A model generated the notes under the pieces. The model was not told where the DNA came from, did not search any database, and saw only the letters and a program-made list of their open reading frames with translations. Positions 34,815 through 44,160 of a stretch of 64,000 bases of DNA are shown piece after piece; positions within the stretch are counted from its first letter, which is position 1; every line of letters begins with the position of its first letter. A program made the translations under genes and the position numbers. The stretch is taken from positions 16,257 through 80,256 of the forward strand of contig CAYGOT010000014.1 of NCBI GenBank assembly GCA_964351595.1, written 5' to 3'. The stretch is from UBA6059 sp964351595. GTDB taxonomy: Bacteria; Bacteroidota; Bacteroidia; Cytophagales; Cyclobacteriaceae.

Positions 34815-36089
34815 ATGAAATCATTCTTACTCCTATTGTTAGGTGCTGTTACACCACTATTCTTGAGCTGCTCATCGGAAAATGATTCCGAACCAGTACC
34901 ACCTTTTGAAATAGATGACATCAAAGTATTTGATACCTCAAACGACAACAGTGCATCCGATATCCAATTTTCAATAACGCCAATAGCTGATGCAACCTTG
35001 TCTGAGTACCGAGTAGCGGTTGTCATATCCCAGAATGAACTTACTGTCGATGCGTTTCTATCCCTCGAAGCGAGTAGGTATGAAGTGGTTAGCAGTCTTG
35101 CCGCATTTCCATACCGCCTGAAGGATGGTCTACCAGATTCGGACGGGAATCCTGTAACAGAAGGAGTTCCCTATAAGCTACAAGTCTTGGCCGTTTCTTC
35201 CAACATAGAACAAACAGCCACCAATACTTCCCAGGTTTTTGAGTTAGCACAAACAAAGCTGGTTCGAACACTAGCCTCTGGTTTTTCAGCAAGTGGTGGT
35301 ATCGAGCTCGATGACGATGGAAACATCTATGTGGCTGATTTTGGAACAGGCGATGTGAACGGTACTACCATTCTAAAATTCTCACCTAATGGCTCTGAGG
35401 GTACAACGTTTGCCGATGGGCTCCTAGGTCCTACTGGTGGAGCATTCGACTCCAATGGCAATCTCTACTGGTCAAGTTATTCGGCAAGTAGAGTTCATAA
35501 AATATCCGCAGATGGGCAAGTCGAAAGTTTTGCAAACTTACCAGGACCTGTGGCAATAGTGATTGGAGATGATGGATCACTCTTTGTCGCTAGCTGCGAT
35601 GGAAATAACATCAGTAAAATCTCACCTCAGGGCAATGTATCCACTTTTGCCACGAGTACTTCCTTTAACTGTCCAAATGGACTTACTGTAGACCCAGATG
35701 GTAACTTCTACACGTGCAATTTTGAAGATGGTAATATTTTCAAAATCACTGCCACCGGACAGGTCTCTTCATTCGCGAGGATCGGATCGGGCAGCAGCGT
35801 GAATATGAAATATCATGGCGGATATCTCTACATAACAGGCAGAAACGCCAATATCATATATCGCGTATCCATCTCTGATGCTACATTAGAAAACTTTGCT
35901 GGTACAGGTCAGCGCGGCAAATTTGACGCGGGATTAAGTGACGCTACTTTTTCTCTTCCAAACGGTATCGCCATAAGTCCGGACGGAAAAAAAATCTATA
36001 TCAACGACGTAGATCCAGCTTCCGGTTCGAACGCCAATGGTCCCAATTTTAATCCAAATATTTTGAGGGTTATCGATCTAATTAACTAA
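34815..36089 (+). CDS. NHL/SMP-30-type beta-propeller lipoprotein
   Basis: The 424-residue product has a lipoprotein signal ending LFLSC. Residues 30-150 form a fibronectin-like domain (EYRVAVVISQ, VPYKLQVLAVSS). From about 155 an NHL-type propeller follows with recurring units of the form LDDDGNIYVADFGTG, FDSNGNLYWSSYSAS, IGDDGSLFVASCDGNN and VDPDGNFYTCNFEDGN, ending with SPDGKKIYINDVDP. This layout fits a surface or periplasmic binding propeller or lactonase-like protein. No metal or catalytic residues could be assigned. Confidence 0.85.
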   Translation: MKSFLLLLLGAVTPLFLSCSSENDSEPVPPFEIDDIKVFDTSNDNSASDIQFSITPIADATLSEYRVAVVISQNELTVDAFLSLEASRYEVVSSLAAFPYRLKDGLPDSDGNPVTEGVPYKLQVLAVSSNIEQTATNTSQVFELAQTKLVRTLASGFSASGGIELDDDGNIYVADFGTGDVNGTTILKFSPNGSEGTTFADGLLGPTGGAFDSNGNLYWSSYSASRVHKISADGQVESFANLPGPVAIVIGDDGSLFVASCDGNNISKISPQGNVSTFATSTSFNCPNGLTVDPDGNFYTCNFEDGNIFKITATGQVSSFARIGSGSSVNMKYHGGYLYITGRNANIIYRVSISDATLENFAGTGQRGKFDAGLSDATFSLPNGIAISPDGKKIYINDVDPASGSNANGPNFNPNILRVIDLIN

Positions 36090-36138
36090 ATCTTTGATAG
36101 GGTATGACACCTTATCCATTTCTTTGTTAATCAATTCT

Positions 36139-36165
36139 GAACTGTCTCATTTCTTGAGACAGTTC
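36139..36165. terminator. Hairpin between the NHL lipoprotein gene and the DUF5700 gene
   Basis: GAACTGTCTCA and TGAGACAGTTC are perfect 11-base complements with a TTTCT loop, lying between two convergent genes. The downstream tract (CATTATTCG) is only partly T-rich, so termination efficiency is uncertain. Confidence 0.6.
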
Positions 36166-36242
36166 CATTATTCGTTAGCGTATAGATTCATTAATCATCA
36201 GCTCGTGCTAACTCCGTTGGTTTGACATACTTTGCTGTGTCC

Positions 36243-37307
36243 TCATTTTTCATCATCTATTGAGGCGAATATTTGCCTGCTAGTATTGCCCAAGGTTGGT
36301 AAATCAGTTTGTTCACTATCCTCTCGATCCATTTGGTCAATATAGCGTTTAAATATCTCTCGTGATGGCAAGGCAAGAAGCATTAGCAACTGCTTTCTAC
36401 CCAAATGCTTGTCCAACGTCGATATCATTTCATAACCGACAAAATACAGAGGGCTATCATACTGACCTGTAAGTCCGAGTTGATATATAGTATCCCAGTC
36501 AGCTGAATCATCATTGACCAGTCTAAAAAGGACCGTCTCGAACCAATCGAAATTGGACTGTACCCGGCGACTGTTGACCTTGTGTATATCCTGATTAAAC
36601 TGTGTATAGTCACCAGTCGATTCTGCCTTTGAGAAATCCGCCACATAACTGGCTGAGCCTTCTTTGATCGTCTGGCTCAAGAGTCTCTCAACATTCGACT
36701 CAGGAGGTAGCTGAGCAAAGAACCGATCTTGGACTAGGTGATAAAGTTCGTGCGCCGATAGATAAATCATACCCTCCAGGTCTCCTTTCATGGATCGAAT
36801 GTCCACATAGAACGCATCGTCCTCATCGTCAAAAGTCCAACCTCCGCCCGTGATTCCCACTACTAAATAGACCGTCGCATGAAAGTCAATCGAATCAGGT
36901 GTGAAGCCTGAAATCATCGTAGCTGCCTTCGATGAAATATCATCTTCTGACTTTCTGATTTCTTCAAGAAAAGCCTTGATAGTAGGAAGCTCTGGTAACA
37001 CGCGGTTCAACATGTACTGATCATCCTTCTTTGGATCTCTCATCAGTGCAGATTGCAGGCTGCTCTGGTAACTGTCATGATTCACTCCGTCAAAGAAAGT
37101 TGAGAGTTTTCTAGCATATGCCTTACTAGCGTGCAGCTCCATGAGTTCAGAAAAGTCCACATCAGTCATTTCGCCCTGATCGAATATCTACAGGAACTTG
37201 CTCACCTGCTCGTAGTTGAAATTGACTGAAATTCGTGCTTTTGATTGACCATGCACCAAGCCAGAGACCAACATAAAAACTAAAAGGATAGCGATCATTA
37301 ACTTCAT
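36243..37307 (-). pseudogene. DUF5700-like putative zinc protease interrupted by an in-frame TAG
   Basis: Read through, the frame is 353 residues plus one internal stop. It begins with a good signal peptide (MKLMIAILLVFMLVSGLVHG) and reaches SVNFNYEQVSKFL. A TAG then occurs at 37188-37190, and the frame continues without shift into IFDQGEMTDVDFSELM and the body of the protein. The body contains a metalloprotease-like HExxH (LSAHELYHLVQ) near residue 186 and a downstream acidic EGSASYVADF near 217, the usual third ligand in gluzincin-type proteins. The only ATG after the stop (37169) would give a 308-residue form with no signal peptide. The TAG could arise from GAG, CAG or AAG by one base change. 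It is either a recent nonsense mutation or a sequence error. Confidence 0.8.
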
Positions 37308-37458
37308 AATTCGAGAGTTTGTCATAAGACAATAAATCTGAGTGCCAGGTTACAAGTGGAGTTGCAAACTTTAATAACGACGATCATCCTTGGCATAAAC
37401 AGCTCACTTAGTACAGCTTAATCAGGCAATAAAGAGAAGAAAAATGACTCCTGCTGGG

Positions 37459-38031
37459 TTAAGGTACCACCCAGCTACCCAGCCAATCGTTATTCACGAA
37501 CTTAAATTGTGCTCTGTAGTGCGATAGCTTATGAAGTTGTAGAACGTCCATTTCGGAGGCTCTTACGACTATAACGCTGAAAAACTCACTGCCGATTTCA
37601 CTCGGCCAGTCATGTGCCAATTCTGGCCTATCAACTCTGCTACCAGGTGACAGTGTTGATCCATAAGCCTTTCTCCCATCGATCGAGATACCAGACCAAT
37701 ACTCTCGTGCTACTTTGTTTTCATTGTGAACTACTACAGAACCCCTGACAGAAACCTGCACTTTTTTTCCAGCGTGCCAGAAGAGCAATGTAGCTTCACT
37801 ATTATCCGATAGATCAGAGATTTTTTGGGATCTTTTGTCAGTGAAGAATACACAACTCAGGTCTTCTAGTACTTGACGCAATACGACCAGCCGTGAATTT
37901 GCATGACTGCCAGCTACTGTTGATAAGCTTACAAAACGAAAAGGATGATTCCTGTCTAAGGCACCTCTGTGTAGCTCATGAGATACATTGGAGAAAACTT
38001 CTGTAAGCGAATCGTTGCGATTGATGAGCAT
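37459..38031 (-). CDS. Pyridoxamine-5'-phosphate-oxidase-like flavin protein
   Basis: The 190-residue product has the split-barrel PNPOx fold: PFRFVSLSTVAGSHANSRLV, the FMN-binding stretch CVFFTDKRSQKISDL, ATLLFWHAGKKVQVSVRGSV and a C-terminal YRAQFKFVNNDWLGSWVVP. It is shorter than true PdxH (about 215 residues) and differs at the C-terminal substrate arginines. It is therefore more likely a general FMN-dependent reductase or oxidase of the Alr4036-like group. It lies 98 bases downstream of the LanC-like gene on the same strand. Confidence 0.85.
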   Translation of the reverse strand: MLINRNDSLTEVFSNVSHELHRGALDRNHPFRFVSLSTVAGSHANSRLVVLRQVLEDLSCVFFTDKRSQKISDLSDNSEATLLFWHAGKKVQVSVRGSVVVHNENKVAREYWSGISIDGRKAYGSTLSPGSRVDRPELAHDWPSEIGSEFFSVIVVRASEMDVLQLHKLSHYRAQFKFVNNDWLGSWVVP

Positions 38032-38129
38032 GGCTTTGATATCCTTGTGTGGTTTATTAACAGAATGTCATCACTAAAGTTTGGGCAGGCAATCTCATCC
38101 TATTGGATTAGTAAGGTGAGAACTTTAAA

Positions 38130-39464
38130 TTATCTCACCTCATCAACAAGCCTGTGTTGATGGGCCGTGTTGGAACTGGTAGCGAGCATCTTCAAGCATA
38201 GTAATCCTATCCCGGCTGACCCATAAAAATAGCCTGTAGGTATGGTTCGTTGATCACCTTTGGACACTTCCCAATACATTCCTTGATCGTCATGACTTGA
38301 CTGCTTGAGCATATAGTCTAGCGTTTCCTGAGCCTTGATTAAATAGATTTCATCAGAAGTTAGTGCATGCATATCCAAAAGAAAATGAACCACTCCGCCA
38401 AGGCCGAATCTCCTGTCCACAGAAACTGTCGATTGGCCAAAAATGGAATCGGTAATCCCGCATGGGGCCAGGTCGATTGCTGCGGCACATGCTTTCATCT
38501 TATCCAACCATATTTTATCGCCAGTCACTTTAAAGAGTTGCTGAAATAATCGTGCTGTTCCAGCGGGTCCGTGAGCCCAGCTTATTTCATAAGGGGATGA
38601 CCAACCTTCGTTTGGGATACCATAAGGTACCAGGAAGGCATCACCAACAGTGTCAACAGCCACTTCATTTATGAATTCGACCGCTGAGAGTGCATTATGC
38701 AAGTATTCTGAATTATCCGTTGCTTCGTAAAGGCGTGCGTAAAAGAAACCAATTCCAGCCGCTCCATGAGAAAAGTTGGGTAGATTAAACGGGCGATCCT
38801 GAGCAAAATACCAATATTGACCATGTTCCGTCTTTTGTGAGCGTGCCGTCAGTGTTCTGGCGATACTTTCAGCCATATTGCGATAGTTGGCCTCACCAAA
38901 TTTTTCGAAAGCATCTATAAAAACAAGGCCTATTCCTGCCAGCCCTCCCATGATGTCATTGTTTGGGCCCCATGAGATGCTATCTCCGTAAGCCTGGGCG
39001 TTTCTTTCAATGATCGACAAATAAGATCTTGCAGCATCAAGGCACTCTTCATCGGCCGTCTGCTTGCCAAATATTGATAAAGCCTGGTAAGCACCTGATA
39101 GATCGCCATACGGACCAAACGCCCATAATTTTTGAGTGAAAATACTGTCGGGTTGTGATAACCCTTGAATCAAGTGATCACATCCATCCCGGGCCATTCT
39201 GAAATATGTGCTATCCTTAGTAGCATTGAACAGCTCAATACAGAAGATTACCTTTCCAGCAATACCCTGGCTGAGGGAGAAGCTGGATACTGTAGGGTCC
39301 GTGGCATCATCCGGCCACATATCTCGAGGAGAATCTTTTCTGGTATTGGATAACCAACTGGCAATTTTGCGAGCTGAATCGAGGTACTGTTCATTTATGA
39401 TATGATCAGTCGACGAACAGCCAAAGGCAAGAAGATAGAATAATAGTAATGTTAATATTTTCAT
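38130..39464 (-). CDS. LanC-like alpha/alpha-barrel lipoprotein lacking the zinc cysteines
   Basis: The 444-residue product has a lipoprotein signal ending LLAFGC. The rest is an alpha/alpha toroid of the lanthionine-synthetase C-like kind, with recurring Gly motifs SLSQGIAGKVIF, IMGGLAGIGLVF, NFSHGAAGIGFFYARL, SWAHGPAGTARLF, FGLGGVVHFLL and FYGSAGIGLLCL. In true LanC the fourth and fifth motifs carry Cys, then Cys-His, as zinc ligands. Here the equivalents are Ala and Phe-Gly, so zinc is probably not bound. ATG 39464 is chosen over a GTG 18 bases earlier because it begins the signal peptide. No lanthipeptide precursor or dehydratase is nearby. The role is unknown; a sugar- or peptide-binding or hydrolase role of the six-hairpin fold is possible. 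Confidence 0.82.
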   Translation of the reverse strand: MKILTLLLFYLLAFGCSSTDHIINEQYLDSARKIASWLSNTRKDSPRDMWPDDATDPTVSSFSLSQGIAGKVIFCIELFNATKDSTYFRMARDGCDHLIQGLSQPDSIFTQKLWAFGPYGDLSGAYQALSIFGKQTADEECLDAARSYLSIIERNAQAYGDSISWGPNNDIMGGLAGIGLVFIDAFEKFGEANYRNMAESIARTLTARSQKTEHGQYWYFAQDRPFNLPNFSHGAAGIGFFYARLYEATDNSEYLHNALSAVEFINEVAVDTVGDAFLVPYGIPNEGWSSPYEISWAHGPAGTARLFQQLFKVTGDKIWLDKMKACAAAIDLAPCGITDSIFGQSTVSVDRRFGLGGVVHFLLDMHALTSDEIYLIKAQETLDYMLKQSSHDDQGMYWEVSKGDQRTIPTGYFYGSAGIGLLCLKMLATSSNTAHQHRLVDEVR

Positions 39465-39572
39465 AACCCTGAAAATATCCACGCACCAGACGCTTTAATA
39501 CCGGAATTGTTAATAGTGCAGTGAATATGCTATGTCATGCAGTCAAATTCATCCCGCTGGACACGCACAGAT

Positions 39573-40487
39573 CTAGTTCATATCTACTTCCGCTTCTCTG
39601 GTACGACCATCTCGCACATAATGCACAGTAATGATCCCATCACTAGCCTTAAACTGCTGATAGAGTTCTTCCAGCTCATCGATGTTAGTGGCCGTCATTC
39701 CCTCAATATCGATGATCACATCTCCGGGCCGGAGACCTTCCCTCGCAAGAGCTGATTTCTCAGATAGTTTTCTGATATTGAAACCCATGTCCTGTCCAAC
39801 ATTCAACTCTGATACATTGATTAATTGCACGTCCGCACCTGTCCAAAACGACACCACATCCATGAGCTTCCGCTTGGCGATCTGCGCTGTGACACACACC
39901 TTAGTTTTGGCGCGTAGCGTGTCACTGATGAATCCTGCAAACTTCCCACTTAGGTCATACATTGGGGTACCGGGCGCGAATGTTTCTCCTTCTTTTATCA
40001 CGTAGTAAGCTCTTCGTGACTGATCTCCAATGGTACTTTTTTCCTGATAGAGGTCGATCACCTCGGATATCTGAACTTCCTCACCGGTCGAGCCAGCAAT
40101 CAATGTACCCGGCTTTAGGTATTCCATCTTTTTGAGTCTGATCACACATGTGCTGCGCGGCAAGGCCTCCACCTTGAGCATCGCTACATCGGCAATATTA
40201 TTAGCGGAATATACCTCAGCAAACTGTACACTACCATCATTGAAATAGACGATGATCTGATCCGCCGTGCGCACGGGTCGGGCTGTGGTCATAATATAGC
40301 CATCCTTATCAACCACCACCCCTCTCACCTGTTCCTCAGCTCCCTGGCTTTTGATGGCAAGTGTCACCTCTGCGCAGGCATTCTGTTTGATGGGTGTTTG
40401 TTGCGCATGTGTCGCGAGTGCGCCCCATGATAAAAGAGTGGTGATAAGGACAGCTGAACGCAACGTAAACAAGACTTTCTGATTCAT
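39573..40487 (-). CDS. HtrA/DegP-like protein with PDZ domain, catalytically dead
   Basis: The 304-residue product is exported (signal ending ALATHAQ). Residues 35-195 follow the trypsin-like HtrA fold: VRGVVVDKDGYIMTTARPV, then ADVAMLKVEALP and YDLSGKFAGFISD. The first segment should contain the catalytic His of a TNNHVV-type motif but has Arg-Pro. The Asp segment is kept. The GNSGGP loop is replaced by APGTPM, so the Ser is missing. A PDZ domain follows (SALAREGLRPGDVIIDIEG, about 225-300). It is best read as a binding or chaperone pseudoprotease. It lies 31 bases downstream of the DUF5916 gene and is probably co-transcribed with it. Confidence 0.85.
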   Translation of the reverse strand: MNQKVLFTLRSAVLITTLLSWGALATHAQQTPIKQNACAEVTLAIKSQGAEEQVRGVVVDKDGYIMTTARPVRTADQIIVYFNDGSVQFAEVYSANNIADVAMLKVEALPRSTCVIRLKKMEYLKPGTLIAGSTGEEVQISEVIDLYQEKSTIGDQSRRAYYVIKEGETFAPGTPMYDLSGKFAGFISDTLRAKTKVCVTAQIAKRKLMDVVSFWTGADVQLINVSELNVGQDMGFNIRKLSEKSALAREGLRPGDVIIDIEGMTATNIDELEELYQQFKASDGIITVHYVRDGRTREAEVDMN

Positions 40488-40518
40488 GTACCCAAAATAC
40501 ATGTTTGACTCGGCTATT

Positions 40519-42726
40519 TCAAAACCGATGGGTATAGGTCGCTTTTAGGATACCTGTATTCGAAGTGGTTCTGAAGCCCAGCTCCTCATCGATCCAATTA
40601 TGATTGTAAACCAGGAAAATATCAGAGCCCGGTGTGACCGTATACCGAAAGCGATTATTCATACCCATACGCTCGCTGAGATCATCATACTGGATGTTAG
40701 TGGTAAAAGATATGAAGGGAGTGAGATCAAAATTGGCAATGAACCTCATCAAATTCGCATCAAAGGCGCCCTCAGCGAGATCCACATCAGTGTGAATGTA
40801 CTCAGCGCTGATATTAATTCCGGGCACGGGCCTGACCGTTAAGCTGTTGGAATAGGTCTTGCGTGTACCCGTCCAAAACCCCCAAAGGTTCAATTCCAAT
40901 TCATAGCTCACCCTTCGAAATCGCGCCGTTTCGATTTCAATATTGTGCCGCCAATTGCTATAGGATCCTACCGGAATTATGATGCTCTCATCTCCTAAAA
41001 TATCAAAGTCCTCCAGTAGCTCTTCGAAATTTCTAATGAACTGGTAAGAAACCTCATCTCCTGATTCAAATCTGAGATTGAATGGAGTGAACCTCGCATT
41101 TTGAGTCAGCTTAGCCCATTCAATACTCATAAGATGCTCGAAACTCACTTCCCAGGTCAATTCTCTAATGACTTTGCTCTTTTCAATAAGCGGAGAGTAG
41201 GTAAACCTCGGTTCTACTCTTCTGAATGAGTTGCGTCGGTTGAAACCAACCGCCGGGTCATACGCATCACCAAATTCGCGATAGGAAAGGCTAGCAGACC
41301 AGGGGCGGTTAGGGAAATTGAAGCGCAACCCCCGGGTGGTGCGATCCCAAAACTCACTTTCCGTGTCGGCTAGTGTTAATGGATTATGTCCCACCAAGAA
41401 GGCTTGAAACTGAAGATTCTTATTACCCATAAATCTGGAAGTGTTTAAAGATAAATCAGCACCCAAAGTGTGGCGCGGGCCAACTGGCTCATAGAGTTCC
41501 TCACCGTTTTCGGAGCTTCGCCGGGTGTATACCACACCGATACTACTCTCCTTGCCAAAGTTGCGCTTGACACGAACGACTGAAAAATCCTCTACTGGGA
41601 TCGTATCTCTGGCCTTAGTGCGCACCTGCTGAGCGGCAATCTCAAAACGCCCTGCCCTTCCAATTAATCTTCCGCCATAATTGATAGGAATAGGGTTACC
41701 TTCTTCCAGCCCTATGCGCCGACTAAAATAAGGCGTGATTCCGCTGCTAGGCGCAAATTGATAGATATTGGCGCCCTCCAGGAAAAAATCCCGCCTTTCG
41801 GGAAAGAACAATGGGAAACGGGTAAGGTTGACTTGACGGTTGTCGACCTCAGTCTCAGCAAAGTCGGTATTGACCGTTACCGAAGCTTTGAGTCCGGACG
41901 TGATGTTGTAGTTCACATCTAGTCCCCCGGTTAGCGATGTATTTTCAGTGTAGCTCACACCATCTTCTTGTTCATTGCGGGCCCTGTCCAGTTTCACATA
42001 GGGCACGGCTTCCAGGCCCAGGCCTTGAGATATGCCTTTGAGATCAGTGACACGTCCGGCATTCTGCGGTCTAAACAGCCCCAGATTACGTTGGTGACCC
42101 GACCAGACCAATTCCTCATTCTTTCGTCTGATCGTCCGCTGAAAATTGATACCCCAGGTATCGCTGGAGGGATCAAAATTCAAAGAGCGAAAAGGTATCC
42201 TCACCTCTGTAGACCAACCAAAATCGCCAATAAAAGTCCATGGCCTCCAGATGCCATCCCAATTCTTGTTAAAGCTGATCCCTTGTCCTGATACCAGCAC
42301 CCCATCGCCCATGAGCCCTCCAGGATTAATTTCAAAAAAGTAGGCATTTCTTCCATCGAGAAACGTGTCTATAATCCACATGAACCTATCGTCCGTGCTG
42401 AGAGGAGCATCCCTCCTTCGCTGGAACGACTTGATTCCGCTAGGATCACTATCATAAAACGTAGCACCTATGTAAAGGTAGTTTTCATCATAGGCGATCT
42501 TAATCACTGTTCGTTCTGAGGGGTCTCCGCCTTCTGTTGGCTCAGTCATTCTAAAGTCGCTGATACCTGTGATCTCCGCCCAAAAAGGCTCATCCAACTT
42601 GCCATCGAGTGTGATGGTCTTGCCCTCGATGCTCGCAGCTTGGGTAGTCTTATCAGCAAAGCTCTGTTGTGCACTTGCGTAAGAAGCAAAAGCACATAAT
42701 CCAATGAAAAGAAGACGTCTCACCAA
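40519..42726 (-). CDS. DUF5916 outer-membrane protein with N-terminal CBM9-like domain
   Basis: The 735-residue product has a signal peptide ending SYASAQQ. Residues 30-230 form the CBM9-like domain: ITLDGKLDEPFWAEI, YDENYLYIGATFYDSD, RRRDAPLSTDDRFMWIIDTF and NWDGIWRPWTFIGDFGWSTE. The rest is rich in alternating aromatic strands and ends in Tyr-Thr-His-Arg-Phe, the usual C-terminal aromatic of an outer-membrane barrel. The family is widespread in Bacteroidota and often sits near proteases or hydrolases. Its substrate is unknown. The downstream pseudo-HtrA gene suggests a periplasmic partner. Confidence 0.92.
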   Translation of the reverse strand: MVRRLLFIGLCAFASYASAQQSFADKTTQAASIEGKTITLDGKLDEPFWAEITGISDFRMTEPTEGGDPSERTVIKIAYDENYLYIGATFYDSDPSGIKSFQRRRDAPLSTDDRFMWIIDTFLDGRNAYFFEINPGGLMGDGVLVSGQGISFNKNWDGIWRPWTFIGDFGWSTEVRIPFRSLNFDPSSDTWGINFQRTIRRKNEELVWSGHQRNLGLFRPQNAGRVTDLKGISQGLGLEAVPYVKLDRARNEQEDGVSYTENTSLTGGLDVNYNITSGLKASVTVNTDFAETEVDNRQVNLTRFPLFFPERRDFFLEGANIYQFAPSSGITPYFSRRIGLEEGNPIPINYGGRLIGRAGRFEIAAQQVRTKARDTIPVEDFSVVRVKRNFGKESSIGVVYTRRSSENGEELYEPVGPRHTLGADLSLNTSRFMGNKNLQFQAFLVGHNPLTLADTESEFWDRTTRGLRFNFPNRPWSASLSYREFGDAYDPAVGFNRRNSFRRVEPRFTYSPLIEKSKVIRELTWEVSFEHLMSIEWAKLTQNARFTPFNLRFESGDEVSYQFIRNFEELLEDFDILGDESIIIPVGSYSNWRHNIEIETARFRRVSYELELNLWGFWTGTRKTYSNSLTVRPVPGINISAEYIHTDVDLAEGAFDANLMRFIANFDLTPFISFTTNIQYDDLSERMGMNNRFRYTVTPGSDIFLVYNHNWIDEELGFRTTSNTGILKATYTHRF

Positions 42727-42886
42727 CTTATAATTCTCGTTACTAGCTTCGTCTAAACTAATGCTTATCGAGTCGTTACACCGGGTATAAGTGGATGATC
42801 GGGCAAATTACACTTTGACGTGTCTCCTGCCGTCCCAAGCTGGTGGTACTTAGGTGCAAGTTTTAAGAAATCGCTACCTTCCCCGA

Positions 42887-44146
42887 ATGAACCCAACCGA
42901 AGACATGCACTCCTCAAGCTACCGGAAGTATGTGCTTTTTGCATTGACTGTAGTCTATGTGTTTAATTTTATCGACCGGCAGATTCTGGTCATTCTACAA
43001 GAGGCTATTAAAGTAGATCTTGGACTTTCGGATACACAACTTGGCCTGCTCAGCGGCTTTTCCTTTGCTATTTTCTATGTTACGCTTGGTATCCCAATTG
43101 CCAAGCTCGCCGATAGTACTTCGCGCAAGCGCATTATTACCATCTCTCTGACGGTATGGAGTGCGATGACGGCTATTTCCGGATTGGCAGGCAACTTTAT
43201 ACACCTGCTACTGGCGCGCATTGGTGTGGGCGTTGGTGAAGCTGGCGGGAGCCCTCCGGCGCACTCGATGATATCAGATTACTTTCCCGCCAAGACGCGC
43301 GCTACGGCTATGTCTATTTACTCAGCTGGCATCTACATTGGTGTGCTGATTGGGCTGTTGGTAGGTGGCTTTCTCGCCGCAGAGCTTGGCTGGCGCAAGA
43401 CTTTTTACCTCGTGGGCCTACCGGGAATTGCGTTTGCCGTCATCTTCAACTTTACCGTCAAAGAACCAAAAAGAACCATAATTACTGCCTCAGAAACGCA
43501 AACTGCCAGCTTTGGGCTTACTGCCACGATCAAACACCTATTCAGTATTAAACCATTTGGTCTGATCTGTTTTGCTTCTGCCTTTCACACCTTTACTACC
43601 TATGGCATGGGCAATTGGGGGGCTTCATTTCTGGTAAGACTGCATGACATGCCCATAGCGCAAGTGGGTGGATTTTTAGCGCTGGCTGTAGGTGTGGGAG
43701 GCGCGACAGGCAGCTGGCTTGGAGGATATGTAGGTGACAAAATCAGCCATGGTGATCAAAGCGTCTACCTCAAACTTATCGCTATAGCGATAGCCTTAAG
43801 TATACCCTTGCAGGCCGTTTTCCTCTTCTCGAGCAGCATCCCGGTTGTGATAGGCTCCCTTTTTGTTGTTTATATTTTTTGGGGCACATTCCTTGGCCCA
43901 TCCATTAGCGTGATTCATGGCTTAGTACCTACCGGAATGCGCGCTATGTCCTCTGCGGTTTTCTTCTTTGTCCTCAACTTGATTGGACTGGGACTGGGGC
44001 CAACATTCGTAGGTATGGCCAGTGACCTCTTGCTACCCTATTTTCCAAAAGACTCCATCCGATGGGCCATGGCATTATGCATGATCTTCAGTGCGGTTGG
44101 AGCTGCGCTGTATTGGCTAAGTGGCAAGCGGCTGCAGATGAGTTAA
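42887..44146 (+). CDS. MFS transporter, spinster-like
   Basis: The 419-residue product has twelve membrane helices. The first helix reads VVYVFNFIDRQILVILQEAI and the second-to-third loop GIPIAKLADSTSRKRII, with the helix-4 motif RIGVGVGEAGGSPPAHSMI. These are the usual marks of the spinster/ACS-like MFS proteins. Substrates in the group range from organic acids to lipids, so none is assigned. ATG 42887 is chosen because a GTG 33 bases earlier adds a non-conserved segment. It is divergent from the DUF5916 gene with 160 bases between starts and converges on the LRR protein gene. Confidence 0.9.
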   Translation: MNPTEDMHSSSYRKYVLFALTVVYVFNFIDRQILVILQEAIKVDLGLSDTQLGLLSGFSFAIFYVTLGIPIAKLADSTSRKRIITISLTVWSAMTAISGLAGNFIHLLLARIGVGVGEAGGSPPAHSMISDYFPAKTRATAMSIYSAGIYIGVLIGLLVGGFLAAELGWRKTFYLVGLPGIAFAVIFNFTVKEPKRTIITASETQTASFGLTATIKHLFSIKPFGLICFASAFHTFTTYGMGNWGASFLVRLHDMPIAQVGGFLALAVGVGGATGSWLGGYVGDKISHGDQSVYLKLIAIAIALSIPLQAVFLFSSSIPVVIGSLFVVYIFWGTFLGPSISVIHGLVPTGMRAMSSAVFFFVLNLIGLGLGPTFVGMASDLLLPYFPKDSIRWAMALCMIFSAVGAALYWLSGKRLQMS

Positions 44147-44160
44147 ACAACCCATAGAGG

